Origin: Allokutzneria oryzae | Lineage (GTDB): Bacteria > Actinomycetota > Actinomycetes > Mycobacteriales > Pseudonocardiaceae | NCBI RefSeq assembly: GCF_042429765.1 | Contig: NZ_JBHLZU010000014.1 | Span: forward strand, 279,879 to 343,878 | Reading direction: 5' to 3' | Length of the DNA: 64,000 nucleotides | Part shown: positions 8,821 to 16,251 of the stretch, piece by piece | Numbering within the stretch: the stretch's first letter is position 1 | Layout: every line of letters begins with the position of its first letter | Made by a program: the position numbers and the translations under genes | The notes under the pieces: model-generated | Told to the model about the DNA's origin: nothing | The model's database searches: none | Seen by the model: only the letters and a program-made list of their open reading frames with translations

Positions 8821-9852
8821 GTGGCGGGTCCAGGAACGCCGAGCATGAAGGACGTCGCGGCCAAGGCGGGCGTCTCGCTCGGCACGGTGTCCAACGTGCT
8901 GAACAAGCCGGACCGGGTCAGCGCCCCGACGCGCGACCGCGTGCAGGCCGCCATCGAGCAGCTCGGCTTCGTCCGCAACGAGACGGCGCGGCAGCTGCGT
9001 TCCGGCCACAGCCGCACGCTGGCCTACGTCGCGCTCGACTCCGGCAACCCGTTCTTCACCGACGTGGCCGAGGGCGTGCAGGACGCGGCCGAGGCCTCCG
9101 GGCTCGCGGTCTTCCTGTGCAACAGCCGCGAGGACGGCGGGCGGCAGGACTTCTACCTCGACATGCTGGAGCAGCAGCGGGTCGAGGGAATCCTGATCAC
9201 CCCGACCGACAACGCGACCGACCGGCTCGACCAGGTGCGCAGGCGCGGCATCCCGGTCGTGGTGGTCGACCGGGACGCCGGGCCGGACTTCTGCTCGGTC
9301 ACGGTCGACGACGTGGCCGGGGGCGAGCTGGCCGCCACCCACCTGCTGGAGGCCGGGCACCGCAGGATCGCCTTCATCGGCGGGCCGATGACCATCGGCC
9401 AGGCGGCCGACCGGCTCACCGGCGCGCGGAAGGCCGTCGCCTCGGTGCCCGGCGCCGAGCTGGTGGTGCTGGAGACCTCCGCGCTCAACGTCGCCGAGGG
9501 CCGCCGCGCGGGCGAGCGCCTCGCCGGGCTGCCCGGCTCCCGCCGCCCCACCGCGGCCTTCTGCGCCAACGACCTGCTGGCGCTCGGCCTGTTGCAGCGC
9601 ATGGTGCGGCTGGGCATGGACGTGCCGGGCGACCTGGCGATCGTCGGCTACGACGACATCGAGTTCGCCGAGGCGGCTGCGGTCCCGCTGACCTCGGTGA
9701 GCCAGCCGCGGCACCTGCTCGGCCGCACCGCCGCCGAGCTGCTGCTCGACGAGGCGTCCCGGGACACGGCCAAGCACCGGCACAAGCAGGTGGTGTTCTC
9801 CCCCGAGCTGGTCGTCCGCGCGTCGACCAGGCTCCGGGTGACCGCGACCTAG
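8821..9852 (+). CDS. LacI-family transcriptional regulator
   Basis: This 343-residue protein has an N-terminal LacI helix-turn-helix (MKDVAAKAGVSLGTVSNVLN, beginning at residue 9), a hinge helix around residues 50-60 and a periplasmic-binding-protein-like effector domain to the end (VVVVDRDAGPDF; VGYDDIEFAEAAAVPLTSV). GTG 8821 is the longest plausible start and ATG 8845 begins exactly at the DNA-binding motif; either is possible. It is divergent to the GH78 gene with a LacI-like operator between them. It is therefore the probable repressor of the rhamnoside cluster, with L-rhamnose or a rhamnoside as likely effector (inference). Confidence 0.92.
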   Translation: MAGPGTPSMKDVAAKAGVSLGTVSNVLNKPDRVSAPTRDRVQAAIEQLGFVRNETARQLRSGHSRTLAYVALDSGNPFFTDVAEGVQDAAEASGLAVFLCNSREDGGRQDFYLDMLEQQRVEGILITPTDNATDRLDQVRRRGIPVVVVDRDAGPDFCSVTVDDVAGGELAATHLLEAGHRRIAFIGGPMTIGQAADRLTGARKAVASVPGAELVVLETSALNVAEGRRAGERLAGLPGSRRPTAAFCANDLLALGLLQRMVRLGMDVPGDLAIVGYDDIEFAEAAAVPLTSVSQPRHLLGRTAAELLLDEASRDTAKHRHKQVVFSPELVVRASTRLRVTAT

Positions 9853-9863
9853 AACACCGCGCC

Positions 9864-10242
9864 CTAGAACATCGTGTCGCCGTTGGCCGGGTTCTCCAGC
9901 AGGTCCGGCACGACGTCCCAGTGCTCGACGGTCCTGCCGTCGGCGACCCGCATGATGTCGGCGACGGCGGAGCCTCGGCTGTCCGGTGTCAGCCGCATCA
10001 GGCAGTGCGTGACCACGAGGTCGTCCTCGGCGATGACCCGCTTGATGTCCAGGCTCAGCTCCGGGAACCGCGCGACGAAGCCGGCCAGGTGCCTCGCGGA
10101 CGCCTCGGCCCCGTCGGGCGCGTCCGGGTCGCGCTGCACGTAGTCCGGGCCGACGTGCTCGGCGAACGCCTCAGCGGGCCGCTTGTCGTTGAACGCCAGG
10201 TTGAGGAAGTCCTGGACGATCTGCTTGTTCTGCGCGGTTCAC
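9864..10242 (-). pseudogene. SnoaL-like (NTF2-fold) gene with a frameshift at its start
   Basis: The frame reads through a SnoaL/NTF2-like polypeptide (HLAGFVARFPELSLDIKR; VADGRTVEHWDVV) to TAG at 9864. Its expected N-terminus (TAQNKQIVQDFLNLAFNDKR) is encoded upstream, but no start codon is in frame with it. A GTG at 10242 is one base out of register, and the true frame is closed by TGA at 10239-10241. One inserted base directly after the start codon explains this. A GTG at 10139 could still give a truncated 91-residue product. Such proteins are small cyclases or isomerases or simply ligand-binding folds. The upstream neighbour is also a fragment, so the locus looks decayed. Confidence 0.65.
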
Positions 10243-10592
10243 CAGGGGCCCAGTCCCCCGGCGCCAGCCTCGCCGAGCGCGCGTACTGGGCGGGTCAGGA
10301 CCACGCCCTGCCCGTGGTGTCCGAGTCCAGGCTGTCAGCGCACGGCCCGGTGGCGTACGACAGCGCGCAGCTGCTGGAGACGGTGGCGCTGGGACAGGCC
10401 GTCGCCCGGATCCCCACCTCGCTGGCCAGGCTCAACCAGCGGGACGACATCGTCTACCGGCCCGTGCTCGACGCCGGCCCGTACACGACCGTCGTCGCCA
10501 GGCCCGCCGGCTCGCGTTCGCCGTGGATCGCGCGCTTCGTCCGGGTCGCCGTCGAGCTGACCACGGGGGACAGCGTGGCCGCCGCTGGCTAG
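10243..10592 (+). pseudogene. C-terminal fragment of a LysR-type regulator
   Basis: About 115 codons read as the distal part of a LysR substrate-binding domain. The features are a SLAERAYWAG region, then VAYDSAQLLETVALGQAVA and RIPTSLARLN, and a terminal basic helix ending at TAG 10590-10592. No DNA-binding domain or plausible start is present, and the fragment begins abruptly at the damaged SnoaL gene. I read it as the remnant of a LysR/SnoaL pair joined by a deletion. The family call rests on pattern only. Confidence 0.5.
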
Positions 10593-10605
10593 AACTCGTC
10601 GACAT

Positions 10606-10621
10606 GTGGCATTCCTGCCAC
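10606..10621. promoter_or_regulatory. Palindrome upstream of the DJ-1/PfpI gene
   Basis: GTGGCATTCCTGCCAC is a perfect inverted repeat (6-bp arms, 4-nt spacer) 81 bp upstream of the DJ-1/PfpI start and just after the LysR remnant. It has the size of a dimeric-regulator operator. The cognate regulator may be the lost LysR-type gene, or an AraC/GlxA-type protein elsewhere. Confidence 0.45.
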
Positions 10622-10702
10622 TATTGCGATCTTGAAGACCTGCCTAGCGTGCTGTGCGCGGCGCCGACCGGCCCCGCGTCGAACCAGGTGAAGAGGTCTT
10701 TG

Positions 10703-11365
10703 ATGCACGCGCAGGTGGTGTTGTTCGACGGGTTCGACCCGCTCGACGTGATCGCACCGTACGAGGTGCTGAACGCGGGTGGCATCGCGGCGGCGGGGGC
10801 GCTCACCGTCGAGCTGGTCTCCGCGGAGGGACCGCGCGAGGTGCCCGCGGGCGTTCCCGGGGTCTCGCTGCGCGCCGCCGCGGGACTCGACCCGGAACGG
10901 GCGGACCTGGTGATCGTGCCGGGCGCGGCCGGACGGATCAGCCCGGACTCCGCAGGGGACACGCCGACGATCCCCGAGCTGCTGGAGCGCGCCGCGCGGA
11001 CCGGGCTCACCCCGCTGCTGCGCGAGGCCCTGGCCCGGCCGACCGTCACCGTGGGCACCGTCTGCGGCGGGTCGATGCTGCTGGGCATGGCCGGGCTGAT
11101 CACCGGCCGCCACGCCACCACCCACGTCATGGGCCTGGCCGGGTTCGCCGCCACGGGTGTGGTGGTGACCGACGCCCGCGTGGTCGACGACGGGGACCTG
11201 GTGAGCGCGGGCGGCGTGACCTCGGGCCTCGATCTCGGCCTGCACCTGCTGGAACGCCAGCTCGGACCGCGCGTCGCCCGCTCCGTTGAGCGCCTGTTCG
11301 AGTACGAGCGCCGAGGCGTCGTCTGGCGCCACGCGGGCCTGGACCCGGGTCGCCGTCTGACCTGA
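10703..11365 (+). CDS. DJ-1/PfpI-family protein
   Basis: This 220-residue class I glutamine-amidotransferase-like protein starts FDGFDPLDVIAPYEVL, typical of the stand-alone DJ-1/PfpI group related to the sensor domain of GlxA-type AraC regulators. The nucleophile elbow VGTVCGGSMLLG carries the conserved Cys at about residue 120, followed by an ATTHVMG segment. The start at 10703 is preceded by AGAGG; longer in-frame starts would run into the palindrome. Members act as isonitrile hydratases, glyoxalase-like enzymes or stress chaperones. No HTH is present here, so it is not a regulator. A DUF2269 membrane-protein gene follows after 21 bp. Confidence 0.85.
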   Translation: MHAQVVLFDGFDPLDVIAPYEVLNAGGIAAAGALTVELVSAEGPREVPAGVPGVSLRAAAGLDPERADLVIVPGAAGRISPDSAGDTPTIPELLERAARTGLTPLLREALARPTVTVGTVCGGSMLLGMAGLITGRHATTHVMGLAGFAATGVVVTDARVVDDGDLVSAGGVTSGLDLGLHLLERQLGPRVARSVERLFEYERRGVVWRHAGLDPGRRLT

Positions 11366-11386
11366 CTAGCCGAAGAGAGTCCTGTC

Positions 11387-11851
11387 GTGACGAAGTTCCT
11401 GCTCAGCGTGCACGTCATCGCCGCGATCGTGGCGATCGGCCCGGTCACCGTGGCCGCGAGCATGTTCCCCCGCACCGCGCGAGCCGCCGTGACGGGAGAC
11501 CGTCCGGCGCGAGCGACCGCGCGGACGCTGTACCGCATCTGCCGCGTCTACGCCGCGGTCGGCATCGCCGTTCCGGCGTTCGGCCTGGCCACCGCGATCA
11601 GCATGGGCGTGCTCGGCGACGCGTGGGTGCTGGTGTCGATCGCGCTCACCGCGGTGGCCGCCGCCGTGCTCATCGCGGCGGTCCTGCCCGACCAGCAGAA
11701 GGTGCTGACCGCACTGGACTCCACCACGCCCGCGGTGGACCTCGGCGCGCGGATCAGCCGGATCGCGATGACCGGGGGCGTGTTCAACCTGCTGTGGGCC
11801 ACGGTCACGGTGCTGATGATCATCCGCCCCGGCTCGACGACGGGAGCGTGA
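11387..11851 (+). CDS. DUF2269-type integral membrane protein
   Basis: This 154-residue protein has four hydrophobic helices, beginning almost at the N-terminus (LLSVHVIAAIVAIGPVTVA). The His in the first helix and the RxxRxYR segment are features of small DUF2269 membrane proteins. No enzymatic function is established for them. The GTG start at 11387 follows GAAGAGAG. Its stop is one base before the GTG of the next membrane-protein gene, so the two are almost certainly co-translated and the products may interact in the membrane. Confidence 0.75.
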   Translation: MTKFLLSVHVIAAIVAIGPVTVAASMFPRTARAAVTGDRPARATARTLYRICRVYAAVGIAVPAFGLATAISMGVLGDAWVLVSIALTAVAAAVLIAAVLPDQQKVLTALDSTTPAVDLGARISRIAMTGGVFNLLWATVTVLMIIRPGSTTGA

Positions 11852-11852
11852 G

Positions 11853-12116
11853 GTGACGGAGAGCCTGCTGCCGCTGCGCGTGCCCGCGACCGTGGAGCTG
11901 ACCACCCTGGTCGTCATGCTGGTCAACATCGCCACCGTGCACGCGCCCGCGGTCAGCTCGGTCAGCGGCCCCTTGCACGGCTTCGCCTACGTCATGGTGG
12001 TCGTGGTGGCACTGCTGCGGGAAGGCACCCCGCGCCGGGCGCGCCTGGTCGCGCTGCTGCCCGGGATCGGCGGTCTGCTCGCGGTCCGCGAGATCACCAG
12101 CCGACGCGTTCGATGA
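11853..12116 (+). CDS. Small membrane protein, DUF3817-like
   Basis: The 87-residue product has two or three hydrophobic segments (TTLVVMLVNIATVH; GFAYVMVVVVALL; a short third one near the end) with PLHG between the first two, which resembles the DUF3817 small membrane proteins. The GTG start at 11853 follows the previous stop by one base. The last 23 bp overlap the 3' end of the convergent small gene at 12094-12276. Function is unknown; context suggests a partner of the DUF2269 protein. Confidence 0.7.
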   Translation: MTESLLPLRVPATVELTTLVVMLVNIATVHAPAVSSVSGPLHGFAYVMVVVVALLREGTPRRARLVALLPGIGGLLAVREITSRRVR

Positions 12117-12276
12117 GGTTGCGGGCCTCGCGCCCCTCGCGCTCCGCCTCCGCCTTCGCCAGGGACTCCGGCAACGGCTCGGTGTCCTTGTCGTTGCACC
12201 ACTCCGAAGGCAGGACGCGCTCGGGGAGCTTGGCCCACTTCGACTCTCCGCTTGTCGAGCCACTGTTGTTCGTCAT
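12094..12276 (-). CDS. Small hypothetical protein, 60 aa, charged
   Basis: The 60-residue product starts at ATG 12276 (MTNNSGSTSGESKWAKLPER) and contains a KLPERVLPSEWCNDKD segment followed by an Arg/Glu-rich helix ending NLIERVGW. There is no signal peptide or membrane helix. Small charged proteins of this kind are common in actinomycetes, but I cannot name a family. It lies 18 bp downstream of the alpha/beta hydrolase start region in opposite arrangement to nothing obvious, and its 3' end overlaps the convergent DUF3817-like gene by 23 bp. Confidence 0.55.
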   Translation of the reverse strand: MTNNSGSTSGESKWAKLPERVLPSEWCNDKDTEPLPESLAKAEAEREGREARNLIERVGW

Positions 12277-12293
12277 ACGACCATGATGCCCGC

Positions 12294-12935
12294 TCAGTAC
12301 GCCGCCAGCCGCTCCGCGAGCTCGACGGGGCGGCTGAGCTGGATGTAGTGGCCGCCGCCCATCTCGTCCGGGTCGAACCCGAGCCTGGCGCGCACCACGC
12401 CGCGCAGCCAGTCGGCGGTGAACAACCGGTCGTCGCGGCAGAGCAGGAACCGGGTCGGCACCCTCGGCCACTCCGCCAGCGGCCACGGCCGCGTCATCGG
12501 GGTGGTGGACTGCGCCCGCTCACCGGCCTGCGCCTGGGCTGCCAGCTCGGGTGGCACGTCGTGGTAGAAGACGTCGAGCAGCGCGTCCGGGTCGGTGGTC
12601 TCGTCCTGGTAGCCGGTGTTGGCGAGCATGTCCATCGCCCGCTCCCCCGGCTCCGGGACCATCGCGGCGACCAGCACGAGCATCCGCGCGCCGAGCCGCT
12701 CCGCCACGATCGGCGCGGTGTACCCGCCGAGCGAGTGCCCCACGACGACCAGGTCCGTGCGCGCGCCGACCGCCTCAACCACCGCCTCGGCGTACTCGGC
12801 GAACCCGGCGGTGTCGTCGTCGCAGGGCAGGTCCGGCGCGACCACCTCGTGGCCGAGCGCGCGCAGCCGGTCGGCCACGAGGTGCCAGCACCAACCGCGG
12901 TCGGCGGCACCGTGGACCAGGACGTAGGTGCTCAT
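12294..12935 (-). CDS. Alpha/beta hydrolase
   Basis: This 213-residue soluble serine hydrolase has the early YVLVHGAADRGWCWH oxyanion region (residues 4-18), the nucleophile elbow VVGHSLGGY (Ser near residue 68), an acid in LLCRDDRLF and the catalytic His in MGGGHYIQL near the C-terminus. The pattern matches the hydroxynitrile-lyase/salicylate-esterase-like branch (AbH EstA type). The start at 12935 is supported by GGAGG 8 nt upstream. Substrate is unknown. It is transcribed away from the tannase-family gene, with a 149-bp region between them. Confidence 0.85.
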   Translation of the reverse strand: MSTYVLVHGAADRGWCWHLVADRLRALGHEVVAPDLPCDDDTAGFAEYAEAVVEAVGARTDLVVVGHSLGGYTAPIVAERLGARMLVLVAAMVPEPGERAMDMLANTGYQDETTDPDALLDVFYHDVPPELAAQAQAGERAQSTTPMTRPWPLAEWPRVPTRFLLCRDDRLFTADWLRGVVRARLGFDPDEMGGGHYIQLSRPVELAERLAAY

Positions 12936-13084
12936 CGTGCGCCTCCTCTCATGAGGTCCTCCACGGAAGCACGGGCCACCGACAATCACGTTTTCAAGAT
13001 CGTCTATTAGGACATGTCGGACGTGGGCCTTACCTTCGGTAGCCACTCCCTCACCCGCCCGACACCGACGAGCCCAGGAGAGCG

Positions 13085-14659
13085 ATGCACAAGCCGACCC
13101 ATCTCGTCCTGACACTGCTCTCGCTCGTCTCGCTGACCGGCTTACCCGCGCCCAGGAGCGGCGTGGCCACGGCGTGCGCCTCGGTCCCGGCCCCGGCTGT
13201 CCCCGGAGCGCACGTGCTGTCGGTCACCGGGGTGGAGCGGCCCGCCGGTCCGGCGGGCGTGCCCGGCCGCCCGCCCATCCCCGACGTGCCCGCGCGGTGC
13301 GAGGTGACGGTGCTGCTCACCCACCCCGGGGCGAACGACCGGGTCGAGGTCCAGGTGTGGCTGCCGTCGAGCGGCTGGAACGGCCGGTTCCTCGGCACCG
13401 GCGGGGGCGGGTTCGCCACCGGCTTCTCCGCGGAGGGGGTCGCGCCCGCGGTCAAGGGCGGGTTCGCCGCGGCGGCCACCGACGGTGGGATCGGCATCAA
13501 CCCGGTCAGCCCGGAAGCGTGGGCGCTGGACGCACGAGGCCGGGTGAACTGGGGCCTGCTGACCAACTTCGGCTCCCGGTCGGTGCACGACATGACCGTG
13601 GTGGGCAAGGCGGTGACCGCGTCCTTCTACGGGCGGGCGGCGACCTACTCCTACTGGAACGGCTGCTCGACCGGGGGCAGGCAGGGCCTTGCCGAGGCGC
13701 AGCTGCACCCGGAGGACTACGACGGCATCGTGGCCTCGGTGCCCGCCATCGAGATGCCCCGCTTCTCGATGGCCCAGTTCTGGCCGCAGGTGGTGATGAA
13801 CCAGGAGCGGACCTTCCCGACCGCGTGCGAGTTCGACGCGTTCACCTCGGCCGCCGTGCGCGCGTGCGACTCGCTGGACGGCGTGGTGAACGGCGTCATC
13901 GGCGACCCGCGCCAGTGTCGGTTCGACCCGGCACTGCTCGTCGGGACGAAGATCCTCTGCGGCGGCGAGGAGCTGACGATTAGCGCCGCCACCGCCGAGG
14001 TGGTCCGCCGGATCTGGGAGGGACCGCGCGGGTGGAGCGGGCAGCTCGGCGCCGGCCTGGTGAAGGGCGGCAGCTTCAGCGCTCTCGCCGGGACCGTGAC
14101 CCGCCCCGACGGCAGCACGGTGGGCGCGCCGCTGCCGATCGCGGAGAACTGGGTCAAGTACTTCGTCCGCAGGGACCCCGGCATGGACACCACGAAGATC
14201 ACCTACGCCGAGTTCGAGCGGCTGGTGTGGCAGTCCACGGCCACCTACGACCACGTCCTCGCCAACACCGGGCCCGACCTGTCGGCGTTCCGGGCCGCGG
14301 GTGGGAAGATGATCACCTGGCACGGGCTGGCCGACTCCGAGATCGCCCCGGACACCACGATCGGCTACCGGGACCGGGTCGAGCGCGCGATGGGCGGAGC
14401 GGCGCGCGCGGACGAGTTCCACCGCCTCTTCCTGGCCCCGGGCACCGGGCACTGCGGCAGCGGGGTGGGCACCGAGCCGGTCGACCCGCTGGCCGCGGTG
14501 GTCGCGTGGGTCGAGCGGGGCCAGGCCCCCGACATCCTGCCCGCCGCCTCCAGGGACGCCAAGGTCACCAGGAACCTGTGCCGCTACCCGCTGGTGTCCA
14601 CCTACGACGGTCACGGCGACCCGGACTCAGCGGCCAGCTTCCGCTGCGCCGCGCCATGA
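13085..14659 (+). CDS. Secreted tannase/feruloyl-esterase-family protein
   Basis: This 524-residue protein begins with a Sec signal peptide (hydrophobic core LVLTLLSLVSLTGL) and continues with the tannase fold. The nucleophile motif NGCSTGGRQG (about residue 195) and the late GTGHCGSG segment supply the Cys-Ser...His-Cys pairs of the CS-D-HC motif that bridges the catalytic triad through a disulfide. Family enzymes cleave gallate, ferulate or related aromatic esters from plant polymers. The start at 13085 has GGAGAG upstream. A secreted polysaccharide lyase follows, suggesting joint attack on plant or microbial polysaccharide outside the cell. Confidence 0.88.
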   Translation: MHKPTHLVLTLLSLVSLTGLPAPRSGVATACASVPAPAVPGAHVLSVTGVERPAGPAGVPGRPPIPDVPARCEVTVLLTHPGANDRVEVQVWLPSSGWNGRFLGTGGGGFATGFSAEGVAPAVKGGFAAAATDGGIGINPVSPEAWALDARGRVNWGLLTNFGSRSVHDMTVVGKAVTASFYGRAATYSYWNGCSTGGRQGLAEAQLHPEDYDGIVASVPAIEMPRFSMAQFWPQVVMNQERTFPTACEFDAFTSAAVRACDSLDGVVNGVIGDPRQCRFDPALLVGTKILCGGEELTISAATAEVVRRIWEGPRGWSGQLGAGLVKGGSFSALAGTVTRPDGSTVGAPLPIAENWVKYFVRRDPGMDTTKITYAEFERLVWQSTATYDHVLANTGPDLSAFRAAGGKMITWHGLADSEIAPDTTIGYRDRVERAMGGAARADEFHRLFLAPGTGHCGSGVGTEPVDPLAAVVAWVERGQAPDILPAASRDAKVTRNLCRYPLVSTYDGHGDPDSAASFRCAAP

Positions 14660-14752
14660 CCGGGTGTCCGGAGAAATGAGCCGCGGTTACTCATGACCGG
14701 GGGCGGTCCCACTCGCGAGGGTGGGGCCTCCCCTGTGAAGGAGAACGCGACG

Positions 14753-15670
14753 ATGAAACGACATTCCACGCTCGCCATCGCGATCGCAGCCGCGGTCGCG
14801 GCCAGCGCGGCGGTGGTCACCGGCACGGGCGCGGCGGCGCCGCTGGCGCTGGACTGGGAGTCAGCGCAGCAGCACACCATGCCGGGCGGGCCGCCGCCGG
14901 GCTGGGCCAAGGAGTACGACCCCTCGGTGCGGCACGAGAACGGCGAACCGCAGGCCCGGACCGCCACCGCCCCGGAGCCGGTGCGCGCGGGCGGGCACGC
15001 CGCGCGGTTCGAGCTGCGCAAGGACGATCCGGTGATCAACAACGGGGCGCGGGCCGAGCTGTCCCACGACTTCCGCACCGGGGAGCAGTGGTACGGCTTC
15101 AGCACCTACCTCAAGGACTGGGCGCCGGACCAGGCACCGGACATCGTGACCCAGTGGCACCAGCACTGGGAGGTGGGCAGCTCGCCGCCGTTGTCGATCA
15201 ACACCCGCAAGGGCGGCTGGGAGATCAGCCAGAACTGGGAGGGGCACTCGGAGCAGACCCCGGTGGGTCCGTACGAGAGCAACAAGTGGACCGACTGGGT
15301 CGTGCACGTGAAGTGGTCCGCCGGAGCGGACGGCGTGCTGCGGATCTGGAAGGACGGCAAGCCGGTTCCCGGCTTCGAGAACCGGACCGGGCGCAACAAC
15401 TACGACGACGACCGCGGCAACTACATGAAGGTCGGCATCTACAAGTGGCCGTGGTCGCAGGGCAGGCCCTCCGACACCGACACGAGGGTGCTCTACCACG
15501 ACGAGACCCGGATCGCGGGCGCGGACGGCAGCTATGAGGCGGTGGCGCCCGGCGGCGGGAGCGCCACCCCTCGGGACGAGGTCGACCCGGTCGACGGGGT
15601 GCGGATGATCCACCCGAGCAAGCCGGGCGGGCCGTCTTCCGCGACGACTCCGGCAACTGGTTCAGCCTGA
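14753..15670 (+). CDS. Secreted polysaccharide lyase (heparin-lyase/glucuronan-lyase-like)
   Basis: The 305-residue product has a signal peptide (MKRHSTLAIAIAAAVAASAA) and a beta-jelly-roll lyase domain. Landmarks are RAELSHDF (about residue 100), WHQHWE, IVTQ and DWVVHVKWS, matching the PF14099-type polysaccharide lyases. Start 14753 follows AAGGAG. The family domain should end near SYEAVAPG (about residue 265). The remaining roughly 40 residues (DGVRMIHPSKPGG onward) look like the start of another carbohydrate-active domain brought in by deletion, and a neighbouring frame continues that remnant as FRDDSGNWFSL. The catalytic part appears intact; the tail is probably aberrant. Confidence 0.75.
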   Translation: MKRHSTLAIAIAAAVAASAAVVTGTGAAAPLALDWESAQQHTMPGGPPPGWAKEYDPSVRHENGEPQARTATAPEPVRAGGHAARFELRKDDPVINNGARAELSHDFRTGEQWYGFSTYLKDWAPDQAPDIVTQWHQHWEVGSSPPLSINTRKGGWEISQNWEGHSEQTPVGPYESNKWTDWVVHVKWSAGADGVLRIWKDGKPVPGFENRTGRNNYDDDRGNYMKVGIYKWPWSQGRPSDTDTRVLYHDETRIAGADGSYEAVAPGGGSATPRDEVDPVDGVRMIHPSKPGGPSSATTPATGSA

Positions 15671-15944
15671 CCCAGCGCGTGCCGCACCAGTGACGAGGTA
15701 GGGCTCGCCCGTGCCACACCCCCTCGCGGCCAAGGTGGTGCTCGACGGGTTCGACCTGACCGTGCGCCCGGATCACCGTGCTGGACAACGGGAGTCGGCC
15801 CGTCTCCGTCGGCACCCGGTCGGACACCCTGCGTCACTCAGCCGTCCGGCTGGGCCGACTGGCCCTTAGGCCGAGTCGGAGACCGGGTCTGACCAGCCAC
15901 TCTTGGGGTGTCACGACGGAAGGTGAGACCGCGAGGAGCAAGCC
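15671..15944 (+). other. Degenerate former coding sequence
   Basis: Coding-like peptide pieces occur in shifting frames: FRDDSGNWFSLTQRVPHQ overlapping the lyase stop, KVVLDGFDLTVRP at about 15740-15775, then ITVLDNGSRPVSVGT one frame away. No start-to-stop gene connects them. I read the stretch as decayed DNA from one or two genes that I cannot identify; the second piece is vaguely ABC-protein-like or beta-sandwich-like. The last 30 bp hold the GAGGAG ribosome site of the next small gene. Confidence 0.4.
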
Positions 15945-16163
15945 ATGGTCACCATGATCGTCACTTGGGTGGGAATCGTCGCCGGATTGGCGGTGCTCGT
16001 GCTGATGGCGTTGTCGGAGCACATGATCGACAAGGCGCAGCCCGAGGGCCGCGTGGCCAGAAGGCAGGCCAAGCGCACGCTGCACCGGCCCGCGACCGCC
16101 ACCGTCATCCGCCGCCCGCGCACCGTCACCAGCCGCTTCGCGCGCGTCCGCAACGCCGCCTGA
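15945..16163 (+). CDS. Small single-pass membrane protein, 72 aa
   Basis: The 72-residue product has one N-terminal membrane helix (MIVTWVGIVAGLAVLVLMAL) followed by a basic cytoplasmic tail rich in Arg. ATG 15945 is preceded by GAGGAG at a good distance. I do not recognise a family. It lies 88 bp upstream of the histidine kinase, same strand, and could belong to that transcript, but nothing in the sequence assigns a role. Confidence 0.6.
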   Translation: MVTMIVTWVGIVAGLAVLVLMALSEHMIDKAQPEGRVARRQAKRTLHRPATATVIRRPRTVTSRFARVRNAA

Positions 16164-16251
16164 CCGCCCCACCGGGGTCCCCTGCGCGGGGGACGTCCCG
16201 GCCGGGACCGCCGATTACGCTGCCCGCATCACGACGAGCGGGAAGGAACCG

